Shown piece by piece: positions 54,571-64,000 of a stretch of 64,000 bases of DNA. Source of the DNA: Pieris napi. Its lineage: Eukaryota > Arthropoda > Insecta > Lepidoptera > Pieridae. Position numbers and translations under genes: made by a program. The notes below the pieces were generated by a model. That model was not told where the DNA came from and ran no database searches. It saw only the letters and a program-made list of their open reading frames with translations. Every line of letters starts with the position of its first letter. Within the stretch, counting starts at the first letter, position 1. The stretch spans positions 11,046,001 through 11,110,000 of the forward strand of contig NC_062236.1 in the NCBI RefSeq assembly GCF_905475465.1, given 5' to 3'.

Positions 54571-57500
54571 ATTGTGTTTTATTGTATTTCATAAAGAAAA
54601 AATACTTCTGAACTAAACTTATAAAAGATGTTTCAATGAAATGTAGAAAAAATCATGGCTGTAAATTCACATCTTTTTATTTAAAAATAATGATACATCT
54701 GGGGAATATATCTAAATATACCTAAATTAACCAGATGATATATAAAGATTAGGTTTAAGATATATTTTAGGTATAATTTTTATTACCTAAATAATTACAT
54801 GTACTGAAACAATAGCTTATTAAAATTAAAAGAATTATAAGTTTTACCATTATGTTTATCTGTTCAAGCAAATATGACACTTAAATTTCAGAACTCAAAT
54901 AAAATAATAATAATCTTTATTTTCTTCTCTCACATATAAATACAAGGTTTTTATGATTAAACTAAGATAATAACATTAGGAAGTGTATGTGAGAGACTGG
55001 TCTCTATAAAAGGAGACCTGAGTGACAGATAACCAGCCTCTCCACCATAATACTCTTTACATAACATAATATTCTTTCTTTCGTTTGATCTTGCGACTCA
55101 AATACGTATCAGTTTATTGGAGGTCATGGTCATGCGATTCAATTTAGGAACTCATCAGTGTCTCAACTGGAACGTTTTAACAAAGCACAATGTACTGTGT
55201 GGTGTCGGAATAATGGCTACTGTGCGTTTAAACGTCCGGCAACCCCACTGGATTTTTCTTTGCGTGTTAATTACACATACCTCGTGGCAGGACTCGTACG
55301 ATGAAGGTACACATAAGGAAACCAGCTTGTTTAAAAATAGACTACCCTGACTAAAGGACTAAAGAAACAGATAACAGAGGCCAAGTCTCAAATAGGTTTG
55401 TGAAACTGGATTATTATTTCCATTATCCAGTATATATCACCTTTTTTCTATTATCCTGAACACCAAAAGCTTAAATGAACGCCTTCACTTCTGTTAGGCA
55501 GCAATATTTACATGATAATTTATAATTAGTTGTAAAATGATGGGTAATAAAAAAACACTAATCAGTTTATACGTTTATTGTTTAGTAAGTAATGAGTAAA
55601 GGCCAATAAACTTGTGGCTAATACATAATAGTCGCTTCGTGTGGACGGTAACATTGCCGAAACACAGGCAGCTGCCTCGACTTAGACTATACTAGTTTGA
55701 CACCTGTCATCGTGACAGATGTAGTTCTGACACAAAGAGTAAATACTCACCAAGTATCAAAAATGTTGATAGTTGATACTATCAAGACAACATATTTGGT
55801 TAAGATTTTATTTTTTTAATAATTATGATTATTTTATGTGTCACAATGACATGTTCTGTGTCTTAATTATTATAAGTACATATACGACTACAATACTTTG
55901 CACTAATTATTGTATTAATAAATAATATATATTTACAAATATAAGACCGCCCCAAAGTAGTATAAATCGGACGCGAAATATGAATATATCACAAAACATC
56001 GACATCATAGTAACATTTCTTTTAAATTAATACGTAAAAAGGTAAGAAAAATTAATATTGACCATAAAACATAAACATTTAATTTGAAGAAATCACAAAA
56101 TGGGAATGTCGAGAAATGATTGAGCAAAGATAATCACTTAGCATTAATTAAGTACATATTTATAATTAACATTTTATAAGTACATTACAAAAACAGTTGG
56201 TTACATAAAAACCAAGATTTTTGTGGCTATCTTTTGTTCAGAGCGAAGACATACACGTTACTTAAATTCTAATGTACTTCTATGACACTAGCCACTAATG
56301 CCACAAACTTATCAGACCGAGCGTTATTATATTTTAGTTAGCTGATCCGACAAGCTTGGGTTTACTGTTATTAATCCTACGAGAATCTTAAAATGTTTTG
56401 AGTGATACAGTTAAATTCTCGCATACTACATTAATTATGCCTATGTTATATAATTTATGAATATATCTCTCAATATACAGACTTCTGTTTAAGGCACTGG
56501 GGCCCGCCGCCATCCTTGACGCAACCCATCTCTTCTTTATCAACTCTTCCCACTCTTTCTCCTCCTCAAGACTTGTATAATTTTCAAATTTGAAAATTGC
56601 GTGTCCCAACTACGACGTTTTGTGTATACCCAGTTTGAATGTTTTGTACCAGAAGTTGATAAAAAAGAGACGTGCCCGTGGACGTAACGCGTGCGAGCAC
56701 CTTCACTATCAAATAATTTAGAATTTTCACGCTTTCGTTTTCCTTACACTAGTACCGTATATACATACATATAGACATACAAAAGTAAGGCAGAACCACT
56801 ACACGAGTCTTAGACTGAAGTAAATTCAACGATTTAGAATTTATTTAGGTCACAGAAGGAATATCTAAATTGATCCACATCGACTACGCTTATTGAAATA
56901 GGTTTTTATATTAAAAATACTTAGACATGATCCGTTATCCTAACTTATTCCTAACATACACGCTGTGGGAATGATTCACATAGTCACGTGACATTGTATG
57001 GAACAAATTCGGCCCTTTTCTATCTAGAGCCCTGGACATATTTTCACTAAGATCTAAAAAATCTAGTAAAAGATTTATATTTTCAGAGACACTGAATTTA
57101 TTTATTTTTAATTTTATTCCGTTCATTAAAACGAAAACCATATGCACTATTTTATTCTCTTTTCATCACAGCGCAAACAAAAGATGACAGAAAGAGTTAG
57201 ATTTAGTTTTGATGAAGAAGGTATATCGTAATAAATTTTAGTGTCATAAAAATTGCCTATATATAGAATAAAATGGACAATCGCCTATAAGTACTTAATA
57301 CGTATATACATTAACTATTAAATTGTCAAAAAGTATATTTTGTCTAACGATGCAATTATATAGAGTCGCTTTGAATACATTTGTTTTACTTACATCTACA
57401 CAGTTAATCTCACACACGACACTTCAATAAGTACAGTCGGATAGTTAAGTATTTGTTAAGTTAGAAAGCATATTTAAAAAGTTTGGGGAAAAATAGTTAA

Positions 57501-57985
57501 TAAAATATGTCCGACTGTACAACACATCCTCAGAGTTATATGAATTGTTTTAAAGCTTTTATGAGTGTCTTTGTATCGAGATATGTCTCTGTCTTTCTCT
57601 CTCACACACACACACACACAGGTACAGTTTACACAAATCGACATTTGGTTGAGACGCGCCTTCGCTCGCTCTTTATTTAGATCTGAAAAATATAATTAAC
57701 ATTAATTTAAGTTTACGGTTATGGACTTAACTAGAACAGTGGAAAGAATTTATGAAAAAAAAATCTTATCCCTTAAATTTTTATTAAAACTTGGTGGTGA
57801 AGAAACTTGTATTTTTTTAGTATTCTATTTTGTTTGTTAATTATTAAATATATAGCGAGGAAATGCTGCCAGCGTTAAAAGTAGTCTACCACAGGAACCA
57901 AACTTTTTAAATTCGTTTTATTTCTACATTATTATTGTTATTACCATGTAAAGAATATTGAAAATAAATATGTAAGAAAGTAAAA
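54571..57985. other. Convergent intergenic region and possible crb 3' UTR
   Basis: AT-rich. Visible items are a cruciform-like pair (gagagactggt 54991 / accagcctctc 55032, with inner ggtctc/gagacc) and a (CT)n(CA)n microsatellite at about 57590-57620. Several TTTATT motifs could be crb poly(A) signals (reverse strand), but none is decisive. No gene recognised. Confidence 0.5.
57590..57620. repeat. (CT)n(CA)n microsatellite
   Basis: tctctctc followed by about nine CA units. Confidence 0.9.
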
Positions 57986-57989
57986 AATA

Positions 57990-58446
57990 TGTAAAAAAAG
58001 GGTGCGCGTACTTATTGTACGCGTATAACAAGTTATACTTCTTTGGAATTATTAAAAATAGTGATTATGCAAATAATTAATTACAATTAAATAATCAACG
58101 ACTGGAAAAGGAGTCATTATAGTCAATAAAGTTCACTTTACATTTGAAATATTATTAGTTTCCAATATTAATTAGTATTGATTTAAATCACTTCTGAATA
58201 TAATTCAGACGCACATATAAAATTCGCACTTGTATAATGAAAACACGTGTTTTAAATGTAGAAACTCAAAGCATGTGGATAAATTTATAAATATAAATAC
58301 ACAGTGAACAGAGGCGGCGTGCGTGCCAACATGCGCCACTAACTTCATTCTGTTAATTTTGTGTCACGGTGCACGCGCATCGTAAAATTTCACTCTTATC
58401 AATTTTTCATAACGCGCCTAAAGAAGTATAACTTCAAAAATCTTAA
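57990..58446 (+). mobile_element. MITE-like element (copy 2) abutting crb stop codon
   Basis: Left end gtgcgcgtacttattgtacg, then gttatacttctttgg and aataatcaacgactggaaaa; right end cttcattctgttaattttgt, cacggtgcacgcgcatcg and cgcctaaagaagtataactt. The end regions match 25645-26030; the middle differs. It ends about 22 bp before (downstream in crb sense of) the TAG at 58468. Confidence 0.8.
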
Positions 58447-58467
58447 ATAATATAAAAATAAAACTCA

Positions 58468-58704
58468 CTATATAAGCCTCTCTTCTGGTGGTGGTTTCAA
58501 AGCATTATGCATCATTTCAGCTCTTGGGTTGCAATACTCTTGTCCCGATGGCGAATAAGTACCGCGTGTCGCACGTTTGCGTCGGGCTTGCGTGGCCAAC
58601 ACTGCCACCACTCCGCCAAGTATCAACGCCCCTAGGAGCGCCCCGCCCACCGATAACAGTATCGTCGTGGTATCAGCACCTTCGTTTTCGTCTGATGTCA
58701 GGAG
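58468..58704 (-). CDS. crb: crb last exon: transmembrane helix and intracellular tail
   Basis: 237 nt including TAG at 58468-58470; the acceptor (tttgcag) is at 58705-58711. 78 residues: LLTSDENEGADTTT (outside), a hydrophobic helix of about 25 residues, the stop-transfer QARRKR, GTYSPSGQEYCNPR, and PPPEERLI at the C-terminus. The invariant GTY and ERLI motifs are intact. Compared with my recall of the Drosophila tail (EMDNVLK), this one reads EMMHNALK, one residue longer between the FERM and PDZ motifs. Confidence 0.96.
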   Translation of the reverse strand, partial: LLTSDENEGADTTTILLSVGGALLGALILGGVVAVLATQARRKRATRGTYSPSGQEYCNPRAEMMHNALKPPPEERLI

Positions 58705-61524
58705 CTGCAAATTCACACAAATTGGGGAATTGGTTTTGAAGTGAAACTGCTTTAGGCGCATGAGGGTAAAATTTTTACGGAAAGTCACGAAGATGTGCAG
58801 CGTTTTTGTTGAAGAAAATGGAGAGAGCGATTGAGAGAGAGTGAGAAGGGCAAATTACCTTATTAAAATTATATTGTTAAAATTAAAATTTCGTAAAGAG
58901 AATTTATGAAATATGTACCTATTAATATTTTATAGGTATTTTATGCAAAATAATTAACTGAAATCTCAAATGACAAATTGTAAATTAGAATGCCACGTGT
59001 TTTTACACGTGGCAGAATTCGAAGAAATAAATTAAAAAAATTAAATTTATAATTTGTTTTAATTTTCGACAGTTTTAATATTGAAATGACAATAATTAAT
59101 GACAGTTAAATTCATTAAATTCCTAACATATTTCTTTTTTCCCACCCTCTAAGTCTCGGAAATCTAAAGTTTTAGATTTATATAAATATGAACAAGACTT
59201 AAAAATTAGTTTGCCAAAGAAGTTTCACTTCTCACATGTGTACTTAGTACGCACGCACTTTTTTTTATACATAGTAGTCTATCAGGCACGCGATCAGGTA
59301 GATCTATGGCCAAGAAGCTAGGCAGCAGGGGAGTGTCAAATCTCCCCTTTCCTAAAAAAAGACTCTATTTGCTTAAACTTGCTTAGGCTTGGCGTCTCCC
59401 GCCCGGGTGCCAACTACTTCGGAAATAACCTCATGATACTTATGGGCGAGTCAGAATCTGATGGCCGGCAGGACTCGTGTTAGCTCTTGTACTAACAAAC
59501 AAGAATACTTAATGACATATTTGACAGTTCTAAGGCAGAACTCTTCCAGCTGCGATCTGTGATCGAGCAACATGTCGGATAGTCCATCACGAGATACCTG
59601 CTAGGTAATTGTAGTTTGTCTAATTCTTTTTTTTGTTTAAATTTTATTTAAACATATTCTAGCTGTCGTGTATATGTTGCATGTGTCTTAGTTTAAGAGT
59701 TACAATATTTTTTTTAATTCATTTACCTAAAACAACCTATGCAAATGTTTCTTGAGCTTGTGAAACCTCTCCAAAATAATATTAATAAAATTAACTATCG
59801 AGATTACTTAAACTACAACATACATTATTAATAATATTTTTGTTTTTGAAGTGAAACTTCTTTATCGGGGTTGGAAAAAAATTTTGTGTAACATTTTTTC
59901 GTTACGCGTCACATTTTTCGGTTACGCGTCACATGTTTCGGTTACGCGTCACATTTGACCGTTACGCGCGTCTTTTTCTTGTCTCTACGAGGGTTGATTC
60001 AAAGAGATTCTAAACCATTAATAACAAAAATGTATAATAACGATAACAATGATATTAAAAATTCTATTACAATTTATGAAATTCTGTAATAATCTTAGTG
60101 GTAATAAGGTAAAATGAAATAATTGTATTATTTGTATTCAAGTCTGAGTTATATTAAAAGCCTTTTGTTAAACTTTATCTAATTTAACTTTATTTAACCA
60201 ATTTCTGTAAAGTTGCATATTATAGTTAAATTTCGAAAAATAAGGTCATAAAGAAGTTTCACTTCTAACGTGTGTACACTAGTACACGCACATTTTTTTA
60301 AATTTACCTGCGCACAATCCTTGCCAGTAGCGGGTTGCGTACAATCACAAATATAGTCCGTAACATTCGTACACCTTTGCGTACAATCTCCGCCATTGAG
60401 GCACGGGCCCGTGCGGTTGGCCCCGCCCTCGTCGTACACCTCGTAACAAGGGTCGGGTAGAGCGCACCCGTCGCCACATAAGCCTGCCTCACAATCACAC
60501 CTGGAATACAAGGATAAATGTGACAAAACGGAATATCAAGAAAGTTTATATATTATTTTTGTTAGTATGAAAATAATTAGTATCTTTTGATTTAAAAATT
60601 TTAAAAGACACAAATATAGACAAGTATGGTTTAAGGAAACAGTTTTGCGATTTATAACTAACGATTAACTTTAGTCCAATATAGAAATACGTGGTAGTAA
60701 AAAGCCACGATATCACTATTGCTGGATTAAATTTCTTGGTCTATTATTATCAAACAGTCACTATAAAAATACATAATTATCTCGTTATACCAAGTTTATT
60801 GGTCTGATGCATATATTGTTATTAAAACTCGCCTCGCGAGCTTCGTTTCGGCTTAGTATCATTTTTGACGAGACAACGTCTAATAAATCGATGAACACCA
60901 GCCGCACGCAAAAGCATGAATCAGTGACCCGTTACGCTCATTGTACGTTTACCCCGCGCCCCGTCCGAGGGTTTACTTGTTCTTTGTATCGAAACAAAAT
61001 AGTGATAATTAAATTTTATTAATAAAAGAATGCAATCATTTCATCAATGTTTTGTTATGACGTCACGTTACACTATCGTCCACAACTTTACAAACAACAA
61101 TGTTTTACTTAGCCTGCCTTTTAGAATACGTACGAACATATGGAACATTTTGCTGTATAGAGACTTTTCGCTTTTCCGGAATAAAAACATAAGTTAAAAA
61201 ACCAAATGTTTTAATTTTTATCTCCATAAAAACCTTCCTAAGACGAATTGGTCCAGCCGTCTTCGTGTTTTGAGCTTAGCAACATAGTTAAAAGTTTTTC
61301 TGTTTTTCGTTTACCACTAACTGCCTAAATAAAAATTTGTCTAGACATTGTCAATAAAAAATCACCTTTGCATAGCACTTGAAAGTGTTATATCGTAAAG
61401 AAGTTTAAAATATTAAGTACTCACGTGTATGATCCAGGCAGATTTCGACAAACGCCGGGTCCGCAGTCAACGCGTTGCTCCAAACATTCGTCCACATCTA
61501 TTTCGCAATGGGCGCCGCGCCATT
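58468..61524 (-). CDS. crb: crumbs (crb), 3' part: EGF repeats, membrane segment, cytoplasmic tail
   Basis: Partial gene; visible coding exons on the - strand are 61425-61524, 60308-60500 and 58468-58704. The phases are compatible (the first exon leaves 2 bases and the next supplies 1; then phase 0), and the splice borders are AG/GT. Order of parts: a calcium-binding-type EGF unit (DVDEC...CGPGVCRNLPGSYT), further cysteine-rich EGF sequence (CDCEAGLCGDGC, CLNGGDCTQRC, ICDCTQPATGKDC), a juxtamembrane stretch, one hydrophobic helix (LLSVGGALLGALILGGVVAV), then a tail of about 38 residues. The tail has the FERM-binding/aPKC-target motif RKRATRGTYSPS and the PDZ-ligand end EERLI. Crumbs is the apical polarity determinant of epithelia and photoreceptors, binding Stardust/PALS1, Par-6 and Moesin through this tail. 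The large extracellular part lies beyond the right edge. Confidence 0.95.
58991..59014. repeat. Hairpin with two CACGTG E-boxes
   Basis: tgccacgtgt / acacgtggca, a perfect 10-bp stem with a tttt loop. Each arm carries the palindromic E-box CACGTG. Confidence 0.85.
59216..59272 (-). mobile_element. MITE end fragment (25645 family)
   Basis: Reverse strand reads gtgcgtgcgtactaagtac then gagaagtgaaacttctttgg, matching the left end of the family. The partner end is not found. Confidence 0.6.
59843..60297 (-). mobile_element. MITE-like element (copy 3) with 20-bp tandem repeats
   Basis: The reverse strand begins gtgcgtgtactagtgtacac then gttagaagtgaaacttcttt; the other end is gaagtgaaacttctttat at about 59849 on the + strand. 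Same architecture as 25645 and 57990. It ends about 10 bp from the crb exon at 60308. Confidence 0.7.
59891..59970 (+). repeat. Tandem repeat, 20-bp unit x4
   Basis: Four head-to-tail 20-mers of the form acattttt-cggttacgcgtc; the first three contain ACGCGT, the last acgcgc. Confidence 0.92.
60308..60500 (-). CDS. crb: crb internal exon: EGF-like repeat(s)
   Basis: 193 nt with acceptor ttccag and donor CAG|GTAAAT. It encodes CDCEAGLCGDGCALPDPC, YEVYDEGGANRTGPCLNGGD and CTQRCTNVTDYICDC, ending KDCAQ. The spacing of cysteines and the CLNGGDC motif are EGF-like. NRT and NVT are potential N-glycosylation sites. Confidence 0.93.
60501..61424 (-). other. crb: crb intron
   Basis: AT-rich. A repeat-like block at 61200-61275 (gacgaattggtccagccgtc) resembles LINE/Helitron-type sequence. 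No exon seen. Confidence 0.6.
61425..61524 (-). CDS. crb: crb internal exon: calcium-binding EGF-like unit
   Basis: 100 nt with acceptor tttcag and donor AC|GTGAGT. It encodes WRGAHCEIDVDECLEQR then VDCGPGVCRNLPGSYT. The DVDEC start and the NLPGSYTC end are the cbEGF signature; the final cysteine falls in the next exon, supporting the splice model. Confidence 0.93.
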
Positions 61525-61614
61525 CTGAAATTGTCACAATTAGTTTTGTATATAAATATGATAAATATAATTATAATAATTGTGAAAATATATAATAATA
61601 TGTTTAATATTTTA

Positions 61615-61884
61615 GAGCAGTGTTGGCCTAGTGGCTTCAGCGTTCGACTCCCATTTCTGAGGTCGTAGGTTTAAGCCCCGGCTATGCACCAATGTACTTT
61701 CTATGTTTGAATTAACTTTCGCATTTAACATTCGTTCAAACAGTGAAGGAAAACATCTTGAGGAAACCGGCTTTCCTTAAACCCAAAAAGTCGACGGTGT
61801 GTGTTAGATTAGATTGACAAATTATCATAAAACAGACACAGATATCTGAGGCCCAGAACTAAAAATTTTCTAGCGCCACTAATT
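61615..61884 (+). mobile_element. tRNA-derived SINE
   Basis: agcagtgttggcctagtggc, mutated box B (ggtttaagccccgg), aaaaagtcgacggtgtgtg, tail tagcgccactaattt. Part of the gatcacctacttgcc segment is missing. Confidence 0.88.
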
Positions 61885-63030
61885 TATTTACGATTTATCT
61901 TTTAATAAATTAATTTGAAAATTCGTTTGACGTCCTGGTAAATCATTAAGTTTTGATTATGTTAAATAACACTTTATTCTCTTGATCCAAATTTAGATAT
62001 GTATCTATCTAGTCTGAATGTGTGTACAATATCGGGTAACGATACAAGGACAATCTTTTAGCATTCTATGAGAATGAACTATTATGATTTACTTAGATTT
62101 ATAAATATTTGAAGCATACGCATTAAATTTTTTGTCGTCGTCACAACAGTGGTAATAGTTACGAATTGAAGATTTTTCAATTTATAGCTGTTAATTTCAA
62201 TATAGAAACCAAACGTAATAGATTATTTTTACGTTTTCCTTAAAGTGCTTGTCACATTAAAATTGTATTTTGTTGTTCAGTGTGCCAAGCGTTGGCAAGC
62301 TATAATAAATAAAATAAACCCTCATTTCTTCCTTGATTCAATCATCCATATTTAGAAAATACATACTTTTTTGTATGATAACAACATAAAATAGTAGGTC
62401 ATACCAAAAAGTTCGAAAACTTTGTGTAGTACCACCAGAACTGAAGTATTTCCGAACCAATTCGACTCAGAATAATTTAAAAAAATAGCGTACCAAACGC
62501 GTCTGTCGCCAACTGTTCAATAAAATTAATATTTTTCCGCATTTTACCTACTAATATTTATCAACCTTTAAAATTAATCTATTAACATTTATCTCCTCTA
62601 AGTAGGTAATTGACACATTAAATATCTCTAAACAAACAATACCTAACACGGCGAGAACGTGTAACGCACAAATAAATGTCCGCAAAACCATTATTTCACA
62701 AACACATCACTACATTTTCGCTCTATATTAACAATACACTTTTTTCAACTAGTCCAACCTACCGAAGGTCAGAGCTTCACAAACTGTGACAATTCATTCA
62801 AGGTGACAAATTGATGGGCGGCCAATTAGTCATCAACTGTGTTGTTGAATAATCATTGGTAAGGAAGTTGTGACGTATATGTGGTTTTCTTTATCGGTTC
62901 TAACGCGAAGACAAGTAAACAATATTTATTTATTTTATTTATCAACACTTTGTTGCATTACATATTGGTATATATACGTTTATTACGAAGGCAACCCAAG
63001 TAGGGAAAAAGAAATACTAAGTGGAAAGTG

Positions 63031-63090
63031 CAGTGTGCAGTTGCTTCAGCGTGCGACTCTCATTCCTGAGGTTAGGTTCGATCCCCGGAT
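63031..63090 (+). mobile_element. SINE head fragment
   Basis: cagtgtgcagttgcttcagc, gtgcgactctcattcctgag, ggttcgatccccgg; cut off after box B. Confidence 0.8.
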
Positions 63091-63205
63091 CACTTTACAT
63101 CCAGATATATACACATATATTAAGATTAGACCCTAAAATTGGCTTTTAGTTTTCATTATTTTGGTTTTATTTGTATTAGTCTATATTGTTATCTATTCAT
63201 CATCA

Positions 63206-63460
63206 ATCAGTAGCACTACAACCTTTTTAGGTCTGGGCCTCAGATTTCTGTATCTGTTTCATGATCATTTCTCAATCTAATAGGCAAGTTGGTGATCAGC
63301 CACCTGTGCCTGACACACGCCGTCGACTTTTTGGGTCTAAGGCAAGCCGGTTTCGTCACGATGTATTAAATGCGCACATAGAAAGAAAGTCCATTGGTGC
63401 ACAGCCGGGGATCGAACTGGCTGTGAGTCGCATGCTGAAGCCACTAGGCCAACACTGCTC
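63206..63460 (-). mobile_element. tRNA-derived SINE, near full length
   Basis: Reverse-strand copy: head gagcagtgttggcctagtgg, aaaaagtcgacggcgtgtg, tail aggttgtagtgctactg. About 115 bp from an oppositely oriented head fragment. Confidence 0.9.
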
Positions 63461-64000
63461 TACATTACTTAAGGCAAATTTACTTTATAATTAGCACGTA
63501 GGTTAAACAGTATTAAAGACTTTTTATTATTTAAGAAAATATATTAAAACGAGGCCAAATTTTAAAAAATAAAGTTTGAGAATCTGTTGTTTTTTATCAT
63601 TTTATCTGCATGTTTGTTATCGATGAGGCGTGCGGGCTGATAAGATTTAGTGACGCTATCGCACGAATACAGATAGCGGAGTACCATTGCAGAAGAGAGG
63701 TTTCAATTAAGTTACTTGAATTAAAGAAACATTATTTTAATTTTCATTCTTATACTCGTCACTACACTAGGGCCATTATGTTTTGTATAAAGACTTTTCC
63801 GTAGAACAAATAAAATTCAAAGAAACTGAATGGAAACCTTATCTTATATATAAATATTGCCGAATATATTTTCTACTAAATTTCATATACAATTAAAATA
63901 CATATTTGTATTGATATAATCTGTGTCTTTGTTTCTGATTACTGTATGTAGGCGCTCGGCGTAACTAAAATTCTACTTCAACACGAGGTAAAAAGAAAAA

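Larger units (their letters stand above)
58705..60307 (-). other. crb: crb last intron
   Basis: 1.6 kb filled mostly by repeats: hairpin 58991-59014, a partial MITE end at 59216-59272, a GC-richer possible retroelement remnant at 59280-59590 (gcgtctcccgcccgggtgcc), and MITE copy 3 at 59843-60297. No coding exon recognised. Confidence 0.7.
61525..64000 (-). other. crb: crb intron, continues past the window edge
   Basis: No further crb exon recognised on the - strand. It holds SINEs (61615-61884, 63031-63090, 63206-63460) and a LINE fragment at 62440-62500 (ctgaagtatttccgaaccaa). The rest is AT-rich. Confidence 0.6.

Noticed and set aside
55117..55350. 77-codon open frame between the convergent genes
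   Set aside because: No motif and no splice context; ordinary chance length.
63610..63804. 64-codon open frame near the right edge as a crb or other exon
   Set aside because: Wrong strand for crb and no EGF/laminin-G cysteine pattern; no other family recognised.

Overview
The window is AT-rich animal DNA that reads as a moth or butterfly (Lepidoptera) chromosome. There are no long uninterrupted ORFs, coding is split into small exons with GT..AG borders, and the rest is filled with tRNA-derived SINEs, LINE 3' ends, Helitron-like elements and MITEs. The two host genes I can name both have insect-type forms. Nothing bacterial, plasmid-borne or CRISPR-like is visible.

Two convergent protein-coding genes are present. 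(1) On the + strand lies an EEIG1/FAM102 family gene (NT-C2 domain; C. elegans SYM-3 belongs to the same family). The ATG is at 3065 in a small exon, followed by a 40-kb first intron (3208-43677), then ten coding exons to a TGA at 51164-51166. The eleven exons add up to 1932 nt (643 codons plus stop), with all splice phases compatible. A long 3' UTR probably runs to a poly(A) signal at 54547. (2) On the - strand is the 3' end of crumbs (crb). Two EGF exons (61425-61524, 60308-60500) and the last exon (58468-58704) encode the membrane anchor and the diagnostic cytoplasmic tail ending ERLI. Upstream crb exons lie beyond the right edge.

Layout: 1-2929 is the upstream flank or 5' intron of EEIG1 (foldback MITE, SINEs, LINE end, poly-G). 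2930-3207 is EEIG1 exon 1. 3208-43677 is the giant intron, with at least ten SINE copies, four full-length and one partial Helitron-like element, a 2.08-kb TIR transposon with an 8-bp target duplication, a large foldback element, a pogo-like MITE, a GC-rich MITE with a nested insertion, and several strong hairpins. 43678-51166 holds the other EEIG1 exons. 51167-54570 is the probable 3' UTR. 54571-58467 is the convergent intergenic region and crb 3' UTR, where a repeat family member ends about 25 bp from the crb stop codon. 58468-64000 is crb with TE-rich introns.

Functionally, Crumbs is the apical polarity determinant of epithelia. EEIG1/FAM102 proteins are cytoplasmic NT-C2 proteins linked to membrane/cortex association. 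Nothing in the sequence shows that the two genes work together; they are simply convergent neighbours. The most noteworthy unexplained structures are the near-perfect hairpins in EEIG1 intron 1, the precisely bounded but decayed DNA transposon, a possible alternative 3' terminal exon of EEIG1, and the repeat at the crb stop codon.
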